DNA of 64,000 bases from Paenibacillus ihumii (lineage in GTDB: Bacteria > Bacillota > Bacilli > Paenibacillales > Paenibacillaceae): assembly GCF_001403875.1 (NCBI RefSeq), contig NZ_LN884297.1:248001-312000 (forward strand). Reading direction: 5' to 3'. The notes beneath the pieces were generated by a model. That model ran no database searches, was not told the DNA's origin, and saw only the letters and a list, made by a program, of their open reading frames with translations. Of this stretch, positions 8,138 through 17,555 are shown one piece after another. A program made the position numbers and the translations under genes. Numbering within the stretch: position 1 is the first letter of the stretch; every line of letters starts with the position of its first letter.

Positions 8138-8845
8138 TTAATTCGATGGATGAGGCCCGTATACGGCAAGCTCCGCATACTCGGCAATGAGCGGAGCCAT
8201 CTGCCGGAAGCCCAGCTTCCCTCCAGCAAGCGGCGGGCCGCAGGATACGCCGTCATCCTCCCAGGACAGCACCTGCAAATCGTTGATGGCAAACGTAATT
8301 GTTGGCCCTCGCTTCAGCACGAGCATGTTGTAATAATCTGCCGAATCAGGAACGCCAGGCAGTGGATCCGCTCCTTGGGCTACGAGATGAAAACCGTAGC
8401 TTTTTCGCAAATGGCAGGTATGAAACTGCCGCTCCTCAGCCCACATCCGGCGAAAATAGGAAATGTGAAAGGCGTCCATCATCCCGTGGTGATACTGTTC
8501 GTACTCACCGGTACGCCTCGGGAGAGACGGGTCGAATAAATCCTTCCCTCCCGCTCCTCTGGCGCTAAAAAAAAGAATTGCCAGCCCAGGCTCCCGGATT
8601 GGACGGAAACGCCAGGAAATCGCCACATTAGCCGGAAGCTCCTCCGGGCACCAAAATACGAGGTTGGCCTTCTGCCCCTCCGCCGCGCTGCGGATACTCT
8701 CCAGGCGCATCCAGCCCCGCGGAAAGGACACCGCCCCAGCCCCCTCCATCTTAAAGCCTGCCACGTCCGCAGGAGATTGCAGCGGGTTGGCATACAGGCA
8801 GTTCCACTCCTGCGGGATCAGGCTGCTTCTCGCCCTCTGGCTCAA
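8138..8845 (-). CDS. DUF1961 family protein, YesU-like
   Basis: The 235-residue protein resembles B. subtilis YesU (DUF1961), encoded in the yes rhamnogalacturonan cluster. Recognisable blocks are CLYANPLQSPADV, KDLFDPSLPRRTGEYEQYH, HISYFRRMWAEER and LGFRQMAPLIAEY. The fold is a jelly-roll of lectin/glucanase type and the biochemical role is not established. The start is a TTG at 8845 that overlaps the TGA of the upstream PL26 gene; GGGGAGGAGG lies just ahead, which implies translational coupling. No signal peptide is present. Its neighbours fix its pathway better than its own sequence does. Confidence 0.85.
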   Translation of the reverse strand: MSQRARSSLIPQEWNCLYANPLQSPADVAGFKMEGAGAVSFPRGWMRLESIRSAAEGQKANLVFWCPEELPANVAISWRFRPIREPGLAILFFSARGAGGKDLFDPSLPRRTGEYEQYHHGMMDAFHISYFRRMWAEERQFHTCHLRKSYGFHLVAQGADPLPGVPDSADYYNMLVLKRGPTITFAINDLQVLSWEDDGVSCGPPLAGGKLGFRQMAPLIAEYAELAVYGPHPSN

Positions 8846-11800
8846 CGTACCTCCTCCCCTTTCTGCTGCATGAACTCATGAAATGATCCAGGCAATTCAG
8901 CCGGAATCAACTCCAGGCTTATGATCGTATTGATCGACCACTGCGAAGCTTCGTTCGTATTGATCCAATCGATCTCCAGCAGTTCATCGACATAGATGAC
9001 CCGTACAGCCTCTTCCTGCAGGTTCACGCGCGCGAAGCTGTTGCCGAGCAGAATCGACCAGCACTTCTCGGCCACCTCGGTACTTCGGCGGTAATAAGCA
9101 CCGTAAGCCGCGATCGCTACACTGAGCACCGGGTGCTCGAACCTCAGCCTTTGGCTGCCGATAGCGCCCCCTGTCAGCGCCTGTTTCTCCTCATCCGGCA
9201 AATTATAGAAGACGCCGAATTCCGCCAGCATTTCCTCCCACTCGGGATCCTCAAGCATCCCCGCCAGTTCGAACCAGACCTGCGGACCGCCCATGCATAT
9301 CGCCAGATGCCTTCCCCAGTTGTCATCGCCCATGCCTGCCAGCATCCCTGTCTTGGGATCATATCCATAGGTAGGGCCGGACAGCAGCCGGAAATTAGCA
9401 GCCTTGATGCAGCTGATTCCAGTGACGATTTTATCCCGGTAGGCTGTATCCTCGAAGCGCTCCCAGCGAGTCATCCAGTTGGAGGTGAACGCAGCCCAGT
9501 CGGGACCGACCCGGATATGCGTCGGATGCTCATCCTTCGGAAAATACGCCCTCATCGGATCCAGCGTAACGGTGGAATAATCGGCATCCTTCACCTCGTC
9601 GAGTATGTCCCCGACCCGCTCATCGGCGGTCAGGTAATAGTAGTACCGATGGAGACCTGCCATCGCGATCCGCGCCTCCTTGCAGCCGCAGCCCCAGTGC
9701 ATGACGTTGTGCCTTGATCCGAGCCCCGCATATTCGCCGAAATGATAGATGTCCACCTCGCTCGTATGCCGGGTCATTGCCTCGGCCATGCGGAACACAT
9801 CCGCCCGCCCGGAGCGAAGGAACATCAGCCAAAGCCACATATTCGGCGCAAGCTCGGTATTCTGCCAGGCGCACCCGCCCAAATCGTAATTCCACACATG
9901 GCGAACGGGATCATAGCTGTGCATGAAATCGCCGTAATCCCAGAAGCCGTACCATCTCCGCTGCTCGCTCTCCGACAGGTAGAAGGCGATTATGCCATCC
10001 AGCTGATCCTCCAAATACGCTCTCTCAGGCGTGCTTCGATCAGGCAGGCTCCAGATGCCGAAAGCGCCGGCTTCATGGTAGTATGCCGGATCGCAGACAA
10101 GCCGTGCAGATGCAGCAGCCTCCTCCGCCATGTGCTTCAGCAGCCCGGATTCCGGCGTCTCCCCGGTGCACCATAGCAATAGTTCGCTCGTATTCGCGAT
10201 TCCGTAAGGCGTAGCCCGCAGCTCCTCGGCCCCTTCATAGGACGACTCCACATGCGTTCTCGTATCGTAATGCCGCAGATCCATCGCCCCTGCATCGGGC
10301 GACCAGAACCAAACGGTGAAATCGGCTTCGTCCCCGGCCGCTCCACGAATCTCCATGCCGGAAGGCGACTTCTGCCAGAAATCCTTCAGTCCTGCGGCAA
10401 GTCCGCCGCCCTCGCCTCCGATATAACCGAGCCCGCCGGCCCTTTTTCCTTCGGCTGCCTTAACCCAGCTGCAACCGTCTTGCGTCCGCTTCGAAATCCG
10501 GTAATGCTCGGAGCAGTCCTGCACCAGCTTGAAGCTGCCCCATGTCGCCGAATCATCCAGCAAGCCTAGAAAATATTCATCTCCATCAGGATCGAGCTCC
10601 ACGCTCCTTCCTTCGGTCTGCGCCTCGTACAGCTCGCGGTAACGCCCCTTTGTCCGCCGCGTATGAAGGGACTTGGGCGACTCGCTGAACAAGCCGCAGT
10701 CCCCGGCGAACCGGACATGGCGATTGTAAAGAGGCCCACGAAGCGGCACCATAAACAAAACGCCCAGTCCCTTGATATAATCCTCGTGCGGATTGCCGTC
10801 ATAATAGAAGGTATGCATGAGGCGTATCGATGATAGTCCGGCGTAGAAATACAAACGAATCGTGTACGGGAGCCATTGCCTGGCTCCCCCCGATCCGGAG
10901 CGATGCCGGCCGTCCAGCCTTACGACCGCGCGAACAGGTCCCCGCTGCTCCACCTTGGCCCGCAGCGTGCTGCCCGTAAACTTCTCCTCCTTCCAGATGC
11001 GTGTTCCGGATACCGTGCTGGCCTCCTCCCGGATGCATACCAGTTCTCCGCCGCTGCATACTTCAGCGCCTCCCCGCATGATGCTGCGGATAATCCCTCT
11101 CCCCTGCTTGTTGATCGTGCAGGTCATAATTCCTGTATCGACAACGAAGGCATCTTCAGTTTCCGTTACCGTTATCTGAGCTGCTGCTTCGTTCTCCTCC
11201 CCCGGCGGAAAAGCGACCGAGGCGTGGGCCGTCCATTTTACACTCCCGTCCGGCCAGTAGGCCGCTGCCCAGCTCTGCAGAGGCAGCCTGCTATGATTGC
11301 CGGTGCCGTTAGCCTCTTCATGCTCTTTGCTGTCTGTTGCTTCACTAGCGCAGTTGGTGCTTTTTGTGCTATATGTACAGTTTGTACGGTTAGTCTGGTT
11401 AATTTGGTTAATGTGGTTAGTGTGGTTAGTGCCATTTGTTCGATTTGTGCAGCTTGTATTCATGGCAAAGCTGAAGCCAGAATTGACAGCGTTTATATAA
11501 CTGGCTATGCTTCCATTCAGAGCAGGACCCAGCGTAGTATTCAGTGAAGCGTCCAGTGAAGTATCGAGTGCAGGAGCCTGTTCAGGAGCCTGTTCAGGAG
11601 CCTGTGCAGCATCCTGTACAGGATCTAGCGCAGCGTTTTTAGCGTTTTCAGCACTTTCAGCACTTTCAGCACTTTCAACACTTTCAACACTTTCAGCACT
11701 TTCAGCAATTCCAACACTTCCAGTACTTTCAGGAATTTCACCGATTCGAACAAGACTAAGCCCGGGCAGCTCATCTCGGCTCAGTACGCCTTTTGCCCAG

Positions 11801-11877
11801 GGAACGCCCCAGGTTACTCCGACAGGGAGCGGTGATTCATTCAACCACCGTAATCCGATCGATGTCCGTCCAGCCAT
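8842..11877 (-). CDS. YetA/PcRGLX-like exo-rhamnogalacturonan lyase (PL26-type) with low-complexity insertion
   Basis: The 1011-residue protein shows the three-part YetA/PcRGLX architecture: an N-terminal RIFT-barrel domain (WLNESPLPVGVTWGVPWAKG; LPLQSWAAAYWPDGSVKWT), a central beta-sandwich and a C-terminal (alpha/alpha) toroid (WGFWDYGDFMHSYD-type Trp/Asp-rich region, HVWNYDLGGCAWQNTELAP). Such enzymes cleave rhamnogalacturonan-I backbones. Residues about 48-196 are a foreign-looking insertion of Ala-Glu-Ser, Ala-Pro-Glu-Gln and Thr-Asn repeats that splits the RIFT domain. No signal peptide is seen, so an intracellular substrate is likely. AAGGAG lies 10 bases before the ATG. It is first gene of the degradation operon, with its own activated promoter. 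Confidence 0.88.
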   Translation of the reverse strand: MAGRTSIGLRWLNESPLPVGVTWGVPWAKGVLSRDELPGLSLVRIGEIPESTGSVGIAESAESVESVESAESAESAENAKNAALDPVQDAAQAPEQAPEQAPALDTSLDASLNTTLGPALNGSIASYINAVNSGFSFAMNTSCTNRTNGTNHTNHINQINQTNRTNCTYSTKSTNCASEATDSKEHEEANGTGNHSRLPLQSWAAAYWPDGSVKWTAHASVAFPPGEENEAAAQITVTETEDAFVVDTGIMTCTINKQGRGIIRSIMRGGAEVCSGGELVCIREEASTVSGTRIWKEEKFTGSTLRAKVEQRGPVRAVVRLDGRHRSGSGGARQWLPYTIRLYFYAGLSSIRLMHTFYYDGNPHEDYIKGLGVLFMVPLRGPLYNRHVRFAGDCGLFSESPKSLHTRRTKGRYRELYEAQTEGRSVELDPDGDEYFLGLLDDSATWGSFKLVQDCSEHYRISKRTQDGCSWVKAAEGKRAGGLGYIGGEGGGLAAGLKDFWQKSPSGMEIRGAAGDEADFTVWFWSPDAGAMDLRHYDTRTHVESSYEGAEELRATPYGIANTSELLLWCTGETPESGLLKHMAEEAAASARLVCDPAYYHEAGAFGIWSLPDRSTPERAYLEDQLDGIIAFYLSESEQRRWYGFWDYGDFMHSYDPVRHVWNYDLGGCAWQNTELAPNMWLWLMFLRSGRADVFRMAEAMTRHTSEVDIYHFGEYAGLGSRHNVMHWGCGCKEARIAMAGLHRYYYYLTADERVGDILDEVKDADYSTVTLDPMRAYFPKDEHPTHIRVGPDWAAFTSNWMTRWERFEDTAYRDKIVTGISCIKAANFRLLSGPTYGYDPKTGMLAGMGDDNWGRHLAICMGGPQVWFELAGMLEDPEWEEMLAEFGVFYNLPDEEKQALTGGAIGSQRLRFEHPVLSVAIAAYGAYYRRSTEVAEKCWSILLGNSFARVNLQEEAVRVIYVDELLEIDWINTNEASQWSINTIISLELIPAELPGSFHEFMQQKGEEVR
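11290..11736. repeat. in-frame low-complexity expansion inside the PL26 gene
   Basis: A 9-base unit close to GCACTTTCA repeats across 11640-11710 (encoding AES/VES triplets), 12-base CAGGAGCCTGTT-like units follow, and a second 9-base family encodes TN/HN/QN triplets at about 11370-11460. All are multiples of three, so the reading frame is kept. The flanking protein joins naturally if this segment is removed. Confidence 0.9.
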
Positions 11878-11910
11878 AGACCACCATCTCCTTCTTCTCT
11901 AGGTACCCCC

Positions 11911-11952
11911 ATTGTAGGCAGGGGGACATTTGCCGGCAATGAGACTTTCTTG
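11911..11952 (-). promoter_or_regulatory. activated promoter of the PL26-GH105 operon with conserved 20-base element
   Basis: On the minus strand CAAGAAAGTCTCATTGCCGG (11952-11933) contains a -35-like TTGCCG. A -10 TACAAT (11916-11911) follows after exactly 17 bases, 34 bases ahead of the start codon. The 20-mer is 19/20 identical to the one ahead of the transporter operon, also with TTGCCG at 17 bases from its -10. A weak -35 embedded in a conserved element is typical of AraC-type activation. The remaining 11953-12090 shows no gene. Confidence 0.75.
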
Positions 11953-12091
11953 CTGGCGCAAGACGGCCGTGCTGCTGGCTATGTCCTCCTTCTTCCCGCT
12001 GGTTTGGACTTTATTGCAGACTTAAGATTATTTCGCAAAATTTTGGGAGCCGGGTACCCGCCAAGCCTTTCCTCCGCCAGGATCAGCAAAA

Positions 12092-12122
12092 CAAAAAGCA
12101 GCGAGTTTTAATCGCTGCTTTC
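12092..12122 (-). terminator. terminator of the AraC-type regulator gene
   Basis: On the minus strand AAAGCAGCGA, a 7-base loop and TCGCTGCTTTTTG form a stem followed by a short T run. A second partial copy of GCAGCGA lies next to it. Confidence 0.75.
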
Positions 12123-12206
12123 GTACAGTCGCTGCTTTCATACCATCGAACATTTCTCTCCAGTCGATTTAAAAATCAGACTCCAATGCGTAAATCCTTA
12201 TGTCAC

Positions 12207-14552
12207 TCATTGGCTCAGCTCGCGATAATGCGTTGGCGTCATCCCTTCCATTTTCTTGAAAATGCGATTGAAATAGCTATGCTGGTATCCCACCTGTTCA
12301 GCAACCTCGCTGATCCGCAGCTTGGTCTCGCGCAGCAGCTCCTTAGCTTTATCCATGCGCAGCTCCGTTAAATAATCGATAAAATTATTCCCGGTCACCT
12401 GCTTGAACGATTTGCTCAAGAAGAAGGTATTGGTGCCGATCTCGTCCGCGCAGCTATCCAGAGATACATCGCGCATATAATTTTGCTGCAGATAAATCAT
12501 CGCCTGCTCGATCATCAATTTCACTTCAGCGTTGGAGCGCTGGGAGAGCTCCTTCAAATATGGGGCAACCACCTTCTCTTTGAACCAAATCAGCATAAGC
12601 TCCGGTTCGCGGATTTGCGACAGCGCCTCGTACAAATTCACGCCCATGAACAGCCGCTTCGGATCGATCCCCGATTGCATGATGGCATGCTGTACATGAC
12701 CGAGCAGATGCAGCATGCCCTGCTGCACATCGATCGCCTTCGCCCCTTTAGCCCTGAGCGCCTCCAGAAACTCGGTCAGAAGGCGGTACGCCTCCTCCTC
12801 CTGGCCAGTGCGCATCGCCTGTGTCAGCTCCCGTTCCAGGGTGAAGGAATACGTTGGCTCGGCCTCGTCGCTTCCCTCCTGCTCCAGCCGCTCCAGGTCG
12901 ATAATCTGGTTCTCGTTGCTGAAGGGGCGGTAGCTGGCCGCCTGCTTCACCTCTTCGAATGCAAGCGGGATATCGGATATGCTGGACACGGGGGCGCTGA
13001 AGGCCACCGTTACCCTCATTTTCAAAATAACGTTGATCGTCCGCGTCAGCTCCTCGCTGAAACTATGTACCTCAGCATCCGCCGAGCCGTCCTCCGGCAG
13101 AACAAGCAGGATCCCCGCCGTCAAATCGTGAAAGTGGATCGTATCCGCTTGGCTGAAGCGCTGCATGGCCAGTTCGCCGATGATATTAGCAGCCGCATAG
13201 GATACGAGCCCTTCATCGCCGCTCCTGAATTTTCCCTCCACGCTCGTGATTCCCAGCAGTTGGACGTAAATTACGATAAAATGCCTGTTCTCAACCTCCC
13301 ACCGAAACCGTTCCATCCGGCGGCGCAGGTCCTGTTCGGAATAAGCGTACAAATGCCCCTGCAGGAGCTGATTCAGGAAGCTCTCCTTGACGTGGGGAAG
13401 CTGTTCCGCCAGCTTGCGCTGCAGATCATGGCTCCTCCAGTGCAGATTCTGCCACTGCTGCTCGATTAGGGCGAATTCGTCCTCCCTGCCCTCCGCTCTG
13501 ATGTCATCCGACAGCAGCGTCTTGAACAGCCGCCTGATCGGCGAATACATCCTCCTCGATGCGATCCAGGATAGAATTGCCGCCAGCAGCAATGCGCTGA
13601 AGCTGACGATCAGGATCAGCTTGGAAATGAACAGAACCGGCGAAGTTATACTCGTGATCGGCGAGGCGGATACATAGGTCCACTCGGTGGCAATCCGTGA
13701 GAATTCCCCATACGTGACCGTATACGTCGCCCCGTCCCACTCGAAGAAGAAGGATGACCTCTGAGCAGGCCCCCGTTCTTGGATCCTAGAGCGCAGCTCG
13801 GTAACGAATGGCGAATTCGAGCTGCTGCCGCCCGCAGAAGCGAACAAATCGCCTGTGTTCTGCACCAGAAACGTCTCCCCCGCGTTGTACGGGGTCATCG
13901 TCTTCAGCATATTCGCCACCTTCTGGGGATCCATCCGGATGAGCAGCGCCCCGAAGGGCTCCTGGCTTCCGCCCGGAATATGATGCACCAGCGTGAGCTC
14001 TTTCGCTTCGGGCCTGTTCGGGTCGAAGGCCCATTCCGTCCAATAGGTGCTTCGATTCGCCGCCATCAGCTTGTCATATAATCCGGATACCACAGCAGAA
14101 TGGATTTCACCATACTCCGGGTTGAACAGCAGAGGCATCGGCTCCTGCCCTGCCAAATAGAGCTCCACCTGCTTCACCATCGTATTCGAGCCCTGCATTA
14201 CAACCAGCGTCTTCGTAATGTCGCGTGCCCGTTCGAAATCCCGCTTGAAATCCAGCCCGTTCAGGCTGTAGTCGAATTGGGGGTCAAATGCCCAGTGCGA
14301 CAGCATCAGCTCCATATTGGACAGCTGCTCATCGATGTTCCGGGCACGCTGTTCGATTTGCTGATGATGCATCTGCAATAGCTCGCTCTCCAGACGCCCG
14401 CCAACCAGCCCATAAACGATGATCCCGGTAATGATGCCGGGAATCGCTGAGACGACCAGCATCATGATCAGATTATTGCGGTAATACTTCCCTTTACAGC
14501 CAGTGGGCCCAACCGCTCGCGACCACCAATTTGCCAAAATTCCCGTCTTCAT
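12207..14552 (-). CDS. membrane-anchored AraC-family regulator, YesS-like
   Basis: The 782-residue protein has a TM segment near residues 28-50, a large extracytoplasmic sensor region, a second TM near 290-312, a cytosolic linker and a C-terminal AraC double helix-turn-helix (about 680-782; DCADEIGTNTFFLSKSFKQ-like first helix pair, ISEVAEQVGYQHSYFNRIFKK second). This is the YesS architecture, whose B. subtilis member activates pectin/rhamnogalacturonan genes. It lies between the transporter operon and the lyase operon and is the obvious candidate to bind their shared promoter element. The ATG at 14552 is chosen over one at 14600 (no RBS), although GGTGAGG is only 2 bases away. A terminator follows. 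Confidence 0.88.
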   Translation of the reverse strand: MKTGILANWWSRAVGPTGCKGKYYRNNLIMMLVVSAIPGIITGIIVYGLVGGRLESELLQMHHQQIEQRARNIDEQLSNMELMLSHWAFDPQFDYSLNGLDFKRDFERARDITKTLVVMQGSNTMVKQVELYLAGQEPMPLLFNPEYGEIHSAVVSGLYDKLMAANRSTYWTEWAFDPNRPEAKELTLVHHIPGGSQEPFGALLIRMDPQKVANMLKTMTPYNAGETFLVQNTGDLFASAGGSSSNSPFVTELRSRIQERGPAQRSSFFFEWDGATYTVTYGEFSRIATEWTYVSASPITSITSPVLFISKLILIVSFSALLLAAILSWIASRRMYSPIRRLFKTLLSDDIRAEGREDEFALIEQQWQNLHWRSHDLQRKLAEQLPHVKESFLNQLLQGHLYAYSEQDLRRRMERFRWEVENRHFIVIYVQLLGITSVEGKFRSGDEGLVSYAAANIIGELAMQRFSQADTIHFHDLTAGILLVLPEDGSADAEVHSFSEELTRTINVILKMRVTVAFSAPVSSISDIPLAFEEVKQAASYRPFSNENQIIDLERLEQEGSDEAEPTYSFTLERELTQAMRTGQEEEAYRLLTEFLEALRAKGAKAIDVQQGMLHLLGHVQHAIMQSGIDPKRLFMGVNLYEALSQIREPELMLIWFKEKVVAPYLKELSQRSNAEVKLMIEQAMIYLQQNYMRDVSLDSCADEIGTNTFFLSKSFKQVTGNNFIDYLTELRMDKAKELLRETKLRISEVAEQVGYQHSYFNRIFKKMEGMTPTHYRELSQ

Positions 14553-14725
14553 CTCCTCACCAACCGAATCAAGGTATATACAAAATGTAAACGCATTCAT
14601 GCCGAATTACAAGTCTGCTTACATAAAATGGGGCAATCGGCTTACCGCTTCCCGAGCAAAGAAGCTGCACGCGCAAAATCCATCATATGATTTCACGCGG
14701 CAGCTAAAATCGCCTCACGGCTTGG

Positions 14726-14950
14726 GGTTCTACATTTGAGGTTCTACGCTTGAAGGTGCTGCATTTGAAAGTTTTACGCTTGATGATTCTGCACTTTAAA
14801 GCTCTGCACTTGATGGTTCTACGCGCTTAGTGTTCTTCGTTTGATGTTCTATGCTTTGATGTTCTATGCTTTGGTGTTCTATGCTCGGAGCTCTACACTT
14901 GATAGTCCTACGCTCGGAGTTGTGCGCTCAGGGTTCTGCGCTCGGAGTTC
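14726..14950. repeat. degenerate tandem repeat of about 17 bp
   Basis: Variants of GTTCTACGCTTGAAG (GTTCTATGCTTTGAT, GTTCTGCGCTCGGA and others) follow one another about a dozen times between the solute-binding protein gene and the regulator gene. No start signal or plausible protein is associated. Together with 14553-14725, in which I see no other site, it fills the whole 400-base interval. Confidence 0.88.
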
Positions 14951-14955
14951 TCGGC

Positions 14956-16554
14956 TTACTGCTTCACTTTACTGTACAGGTCGTTCATTTCTTGAACCAA
15001 ATCATCGCCGCCCGTCTTCTTCCATACGTCAAACGCAGACTTTAGACCTGCTTCATCGATCTGTCCGACGATGAATTTGATGCGCGCATCGTTGATGATG
15101 TTGTCGAGCTGCTGGCCCTTTTGCGAATAAACGGTAGAAATGAACGCCTCGGCTGGATTCGTTACGATAAATTCCTCGTTGGCCTTTTGCACCTCGGTCT
15201 GCTTAATGCGAAGCGGCGTCTGCTTGACCTTCTTGGCGCGGTCCTCGGGAATGAAGCCGAGCATTTGATTCAAGCCCTCTACCTCAGATTCCAGCTTCAC
15301 GGTATCCTTGATCGGTTCGACGAACTCGCCAGCCAAATTGTAGTGTACGCCCTCAAGGCCGAAATTAAGCAGCGTCTGCATCTCCGGTTCGTTCAATTGA
15401 TCCAGGAAGCCGAGAACCCGCATCAGCTCCTCCTCGGTCTTCACGGAGGATTTAGGGATGGCTAATATGCCCGAGAAACCGGAGGTCGGCAGAGTACGCA
15501 GCTGCCCATCAGCTCCCTTTACGCCGCCGATAACGTCAATATAATGGCGATCCGGCTCATCCTTCCCTTCCTTGGCGAGGGCGGCATGGATCTTGTCGTC
15601 GATCCGGGCGCCGACGTCGACGACGTCGACGATGACGCCGGCCTTGTTGTTGACGATCGGATCAACCCATTTCGCGCTGTCCATGACGGCAAAATCCGAG
15701 TTGATCAGTTTCTCGTCATATAATTTTTTCATAAATTTAAGCGCTTCCACATATTCCGGATATTCATGCTCCGGCACCAGCTTTCCATCCTCGATGCCCC
15801 ATTTATTCGGCGCGCCGAACCACAGCTTGATCGTATCAAAGCCGCTGGCCCACTGCCCCGTCCATTTTACGAGCACCATGCCGTAGGTATCGTCCTGCCC
15901 ATTCTGGTCGGGATCCTGCTCCTTGAACGCCTTCAGCATATTGTAGAAATCATCAACGGTCTGCGGCGCTTCCAGGCCGACGTTATCCAGCCAGTCCTTG
16001 CGGAAGGCAACGCCATTGCGCCCCAGCACCCGTCCCCGGTAGATGCCATAATTCTTGCCTTCAATCGACGAGTTCTCCATGATGACGGGATTAGCGCCGC
16101 TCAGGTTCGGAAAATGCTGCAAATAAGGGCCGACCTCCCAGAATGCGCCCGACTTGGCTGCACTGACAAAGCTTGGCGCCTTCACGTCCCCGACATAAAT
16201 GATGTGGGGCAGCTTGCCTGAAGCCAGGGTGATATTGAACTTATCCGCATAAGAGGCGTTAGGCACCCACTCGAAGTGAATGTTGCTGTTCGTTCTTTTC
16301 TCGATTTCCTCCACGACCGGGCCATCATCCTTCGGATAATTCGTCTTGAATATCGGCAGCATAATCGTCAGGTCAAGCGGGGCCTGTTCGCCCTGCCCCT
16401 TTCCCTCATTTCCGCTGTCCGCGCCGGTCGAAGCGGGCTCGGCCGCCGATCCGCCGGAATTGCCGCCGCAGCCGGCAACCGCCGCCATCATGGCCGCGAT
16501 CAGCCATACGGATAACCAGCGCTTCATGGCTCCCCTACTCTTTTTCCTGTTCAT
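14956..16554 (-). CDS. LplA-type extracellular solute-binding lipoprotein
   Basis: The 532-residue protein is the sugar-capturing subunit of a family-1 ABC importer of the LplA/YtcQ type. The signal peptide ends in lipobox VAGC (Cys29), followed by a Gly/Ser/Ala-rich tether. The mature part begins LDLTIMLPIFKTNYPKDDG and includes KNYGIYRGRVLGRNGVAFRK, the expected ligand-binding lobe pattern. The ATG at 16554 has GGGAGG 10 bases upstream; an upstream ATG at 16614 has none. It is third in an operon after two permeases. No ATPase gene is present, as usual for this family, which relies on a shared MsmX-like ATPase. Likely ligand: unsaturated rhamnogalacturonan oligosaccharides. Confidence 0.92.
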   Translation of the reverse strand: MNRKKSRGAMKRWLSVWLIAAMMAAVAGCGGNSGGSAAEPASTGADSGNEGKGQGEQAPLDLTIMLPIFKTNYPKDDGPVVEEIEKRTNSNIHFEWVPNASYADKFNITLASGKLPHIIYVGDVKAPSFVSAAKSGAFWEVGPYLQHFPNLSGANPVIMENSSIEGKNYGIYRGRVLGRNGVAFRKDWLDNVGLEAPQTVDDFYNMLKAFKEQDPDQNGQDDTYGMVLVKWTGQWASGFDTIKLWFGAPNKWGIEDGKLVPEHEYPEYVEALKFMKKLYDEKLINSDFAVMDSAKWVDPIVNNKAGVIVDVVDVGARIDDKIHAALAKEGKDEPDRHYIDVIGGVKGADGQLRTLPTSGFSGILAIPKSSVKTEEELMRVLGFLDQLNEPEMQTLLNFGLEGVHYNLAGEFVEPIKDTVKLESEVEGLNQMLGFIPEDRAKKVKQTPLRIKQTEVQKANEEFIVTNPAEAFISTVYSQKGQQLDNIINDARIKFIVGQIDEAGLKSAFDVWKKTGGDDLVQEMNDLYSKVKQ

Positions 16555-16645
16555 TCCCTTATAACCTCCCTTATGAGTTTCGCAAGCTTCATGCATGATA
16601 TATGGTAAAATCATCAGGCTCCTTAAATGAAAGAGCCGGACGAAG

Positions 16646-17527
16646 TTAACCCTTGATCGAGCCGAGGAGCACGCCCTTGGCGAAATGCTTCTGCAGGAAC
16701 GGATACACGCACAGAATCGGAATTGTCCCCACGACGATAACCGCCATCTTGATGGATTGCTCCGGCGGCTGCACGAAGGTCGGATCCATGGAGCTCAGGT
16801 CGCCGGCCGACTGCGAGAGCATGACGATCTGCCGCAGCATGACCTGGAGCGGCCACTTGCTGGGATCGTTGATGTAGAGCAGGGCCGAGAAGAAGTTGTT
16901 CCAATGCCCTACGGCATAGAACAGCGTGAAGGTAGCAAGCACGGGCTTCGAGAGCGGAAGCACGATCCTCCACAGCAGGCTGAGCTCGTTGCAGCCGTCG
17001 ATTTTGGCCGCTTCCTCCAGCCCTGGAGGCAGCTCCTGAAAGAAATTTTTGACGATGATCAAATTGAATGCACTAATGGCGCCGGGTAAAATCAGCGAAT
17101 TCAGTGTATCCAGCAAATGCAGCTCGCGAATGACCAGATATGTCGGGATCATCCCGCCGCCGAACAGCATCGTGAAAATGACCAGGTTCAAAATCATATT
17201 GCGGCCCATCAGATTCCGCCGGGCCATCGGGTAAGCCATCGTCACCGTGAAGAACAGATTCACAATGGTGCCGACGACGGTAACATATATCGATACGCCG
17301 ATGCTGCGCATGATGGTATCCGTGGAAAAAATGAATTTGTACGCATCCAGCGAGAACGTCCTCGGAATCAGGAATACGGCTCGTTTCGTAATTTCGGCAT
17401 CCGTGGCGAAGGAGCCCGAGATGACGAATATGAAGGGCAGAACGGCCAGCAGTCCGAACAACGCAAGGAATACATAGTTGAAAGCATCGAATATTTTCTC
17501 GCCCGTGCTTCTATATCGCTTGACCAC
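16646..17527 (-). CDS. LplC/YtcP-type sugar ABC transporter permease
   Basis: The 293-residue membrane protein has six hydrophobic segments and the cytoplasmic EAA loop as LEEAAKIDGCNELSLLWRIV, which couples to the shared ATPase. The N-terminus (GEKIFDAFNYVFLALFGLLAVLPF) and the C-terminal KHFAKGVLLGSIKG are typical of LplC/YtcP. The start is a GTG at 17527 with GGAGGAG 8 bases upstream. It follows the LplB-like gene by 28 bases and precedes the binding protein by 91 bases, so the three are one operon. Specificity is inferred from the locus. Confidence 0.93.
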   Translation of the reverse strand: MVKRYRSTGEKIFDAFNYVFLALFGLLAVLPFIFVISGSFATDAEITKRAVFLIPRTFSLDAYKFIFSTDTIMRSIGVSIYVTVVGTIVNLFFTVTMAYPMARRNLMGRNMILNLVIFTMLFGGGMIPTYLVIRELHLLDTLNSLILPGAISAFNLIIVKNFFQELPPGLEEAAKIDGCNELSLLWRIVLPLSKPVLATFTLFYAVGHWNNFFSALLYINDPSKWPLQVMLRQIVMLSQSAGDLSSMDPTFVQPPEQSIKMAVIVVGTIPILCVYPFLQKHFAKGVLLGSIKG

Positions 17528-17555
17528 AGCATCTTCTCCTCCCTGGGTTCAATGG

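Noticed and set aside
7933..8292. 119-codon minus-strand frame between the DUF1961 and deacetylase genes
   Set aside because: It overlaps the DUF1961 end in another frame, has odd composition and no Shine-Dalgarno.
12483..13469. 328-codon plus-strand frame opposite the AraC-type regulator
   Set aside because: The opposite strand encodes a clear YesS-like protein; this frame has no family features.
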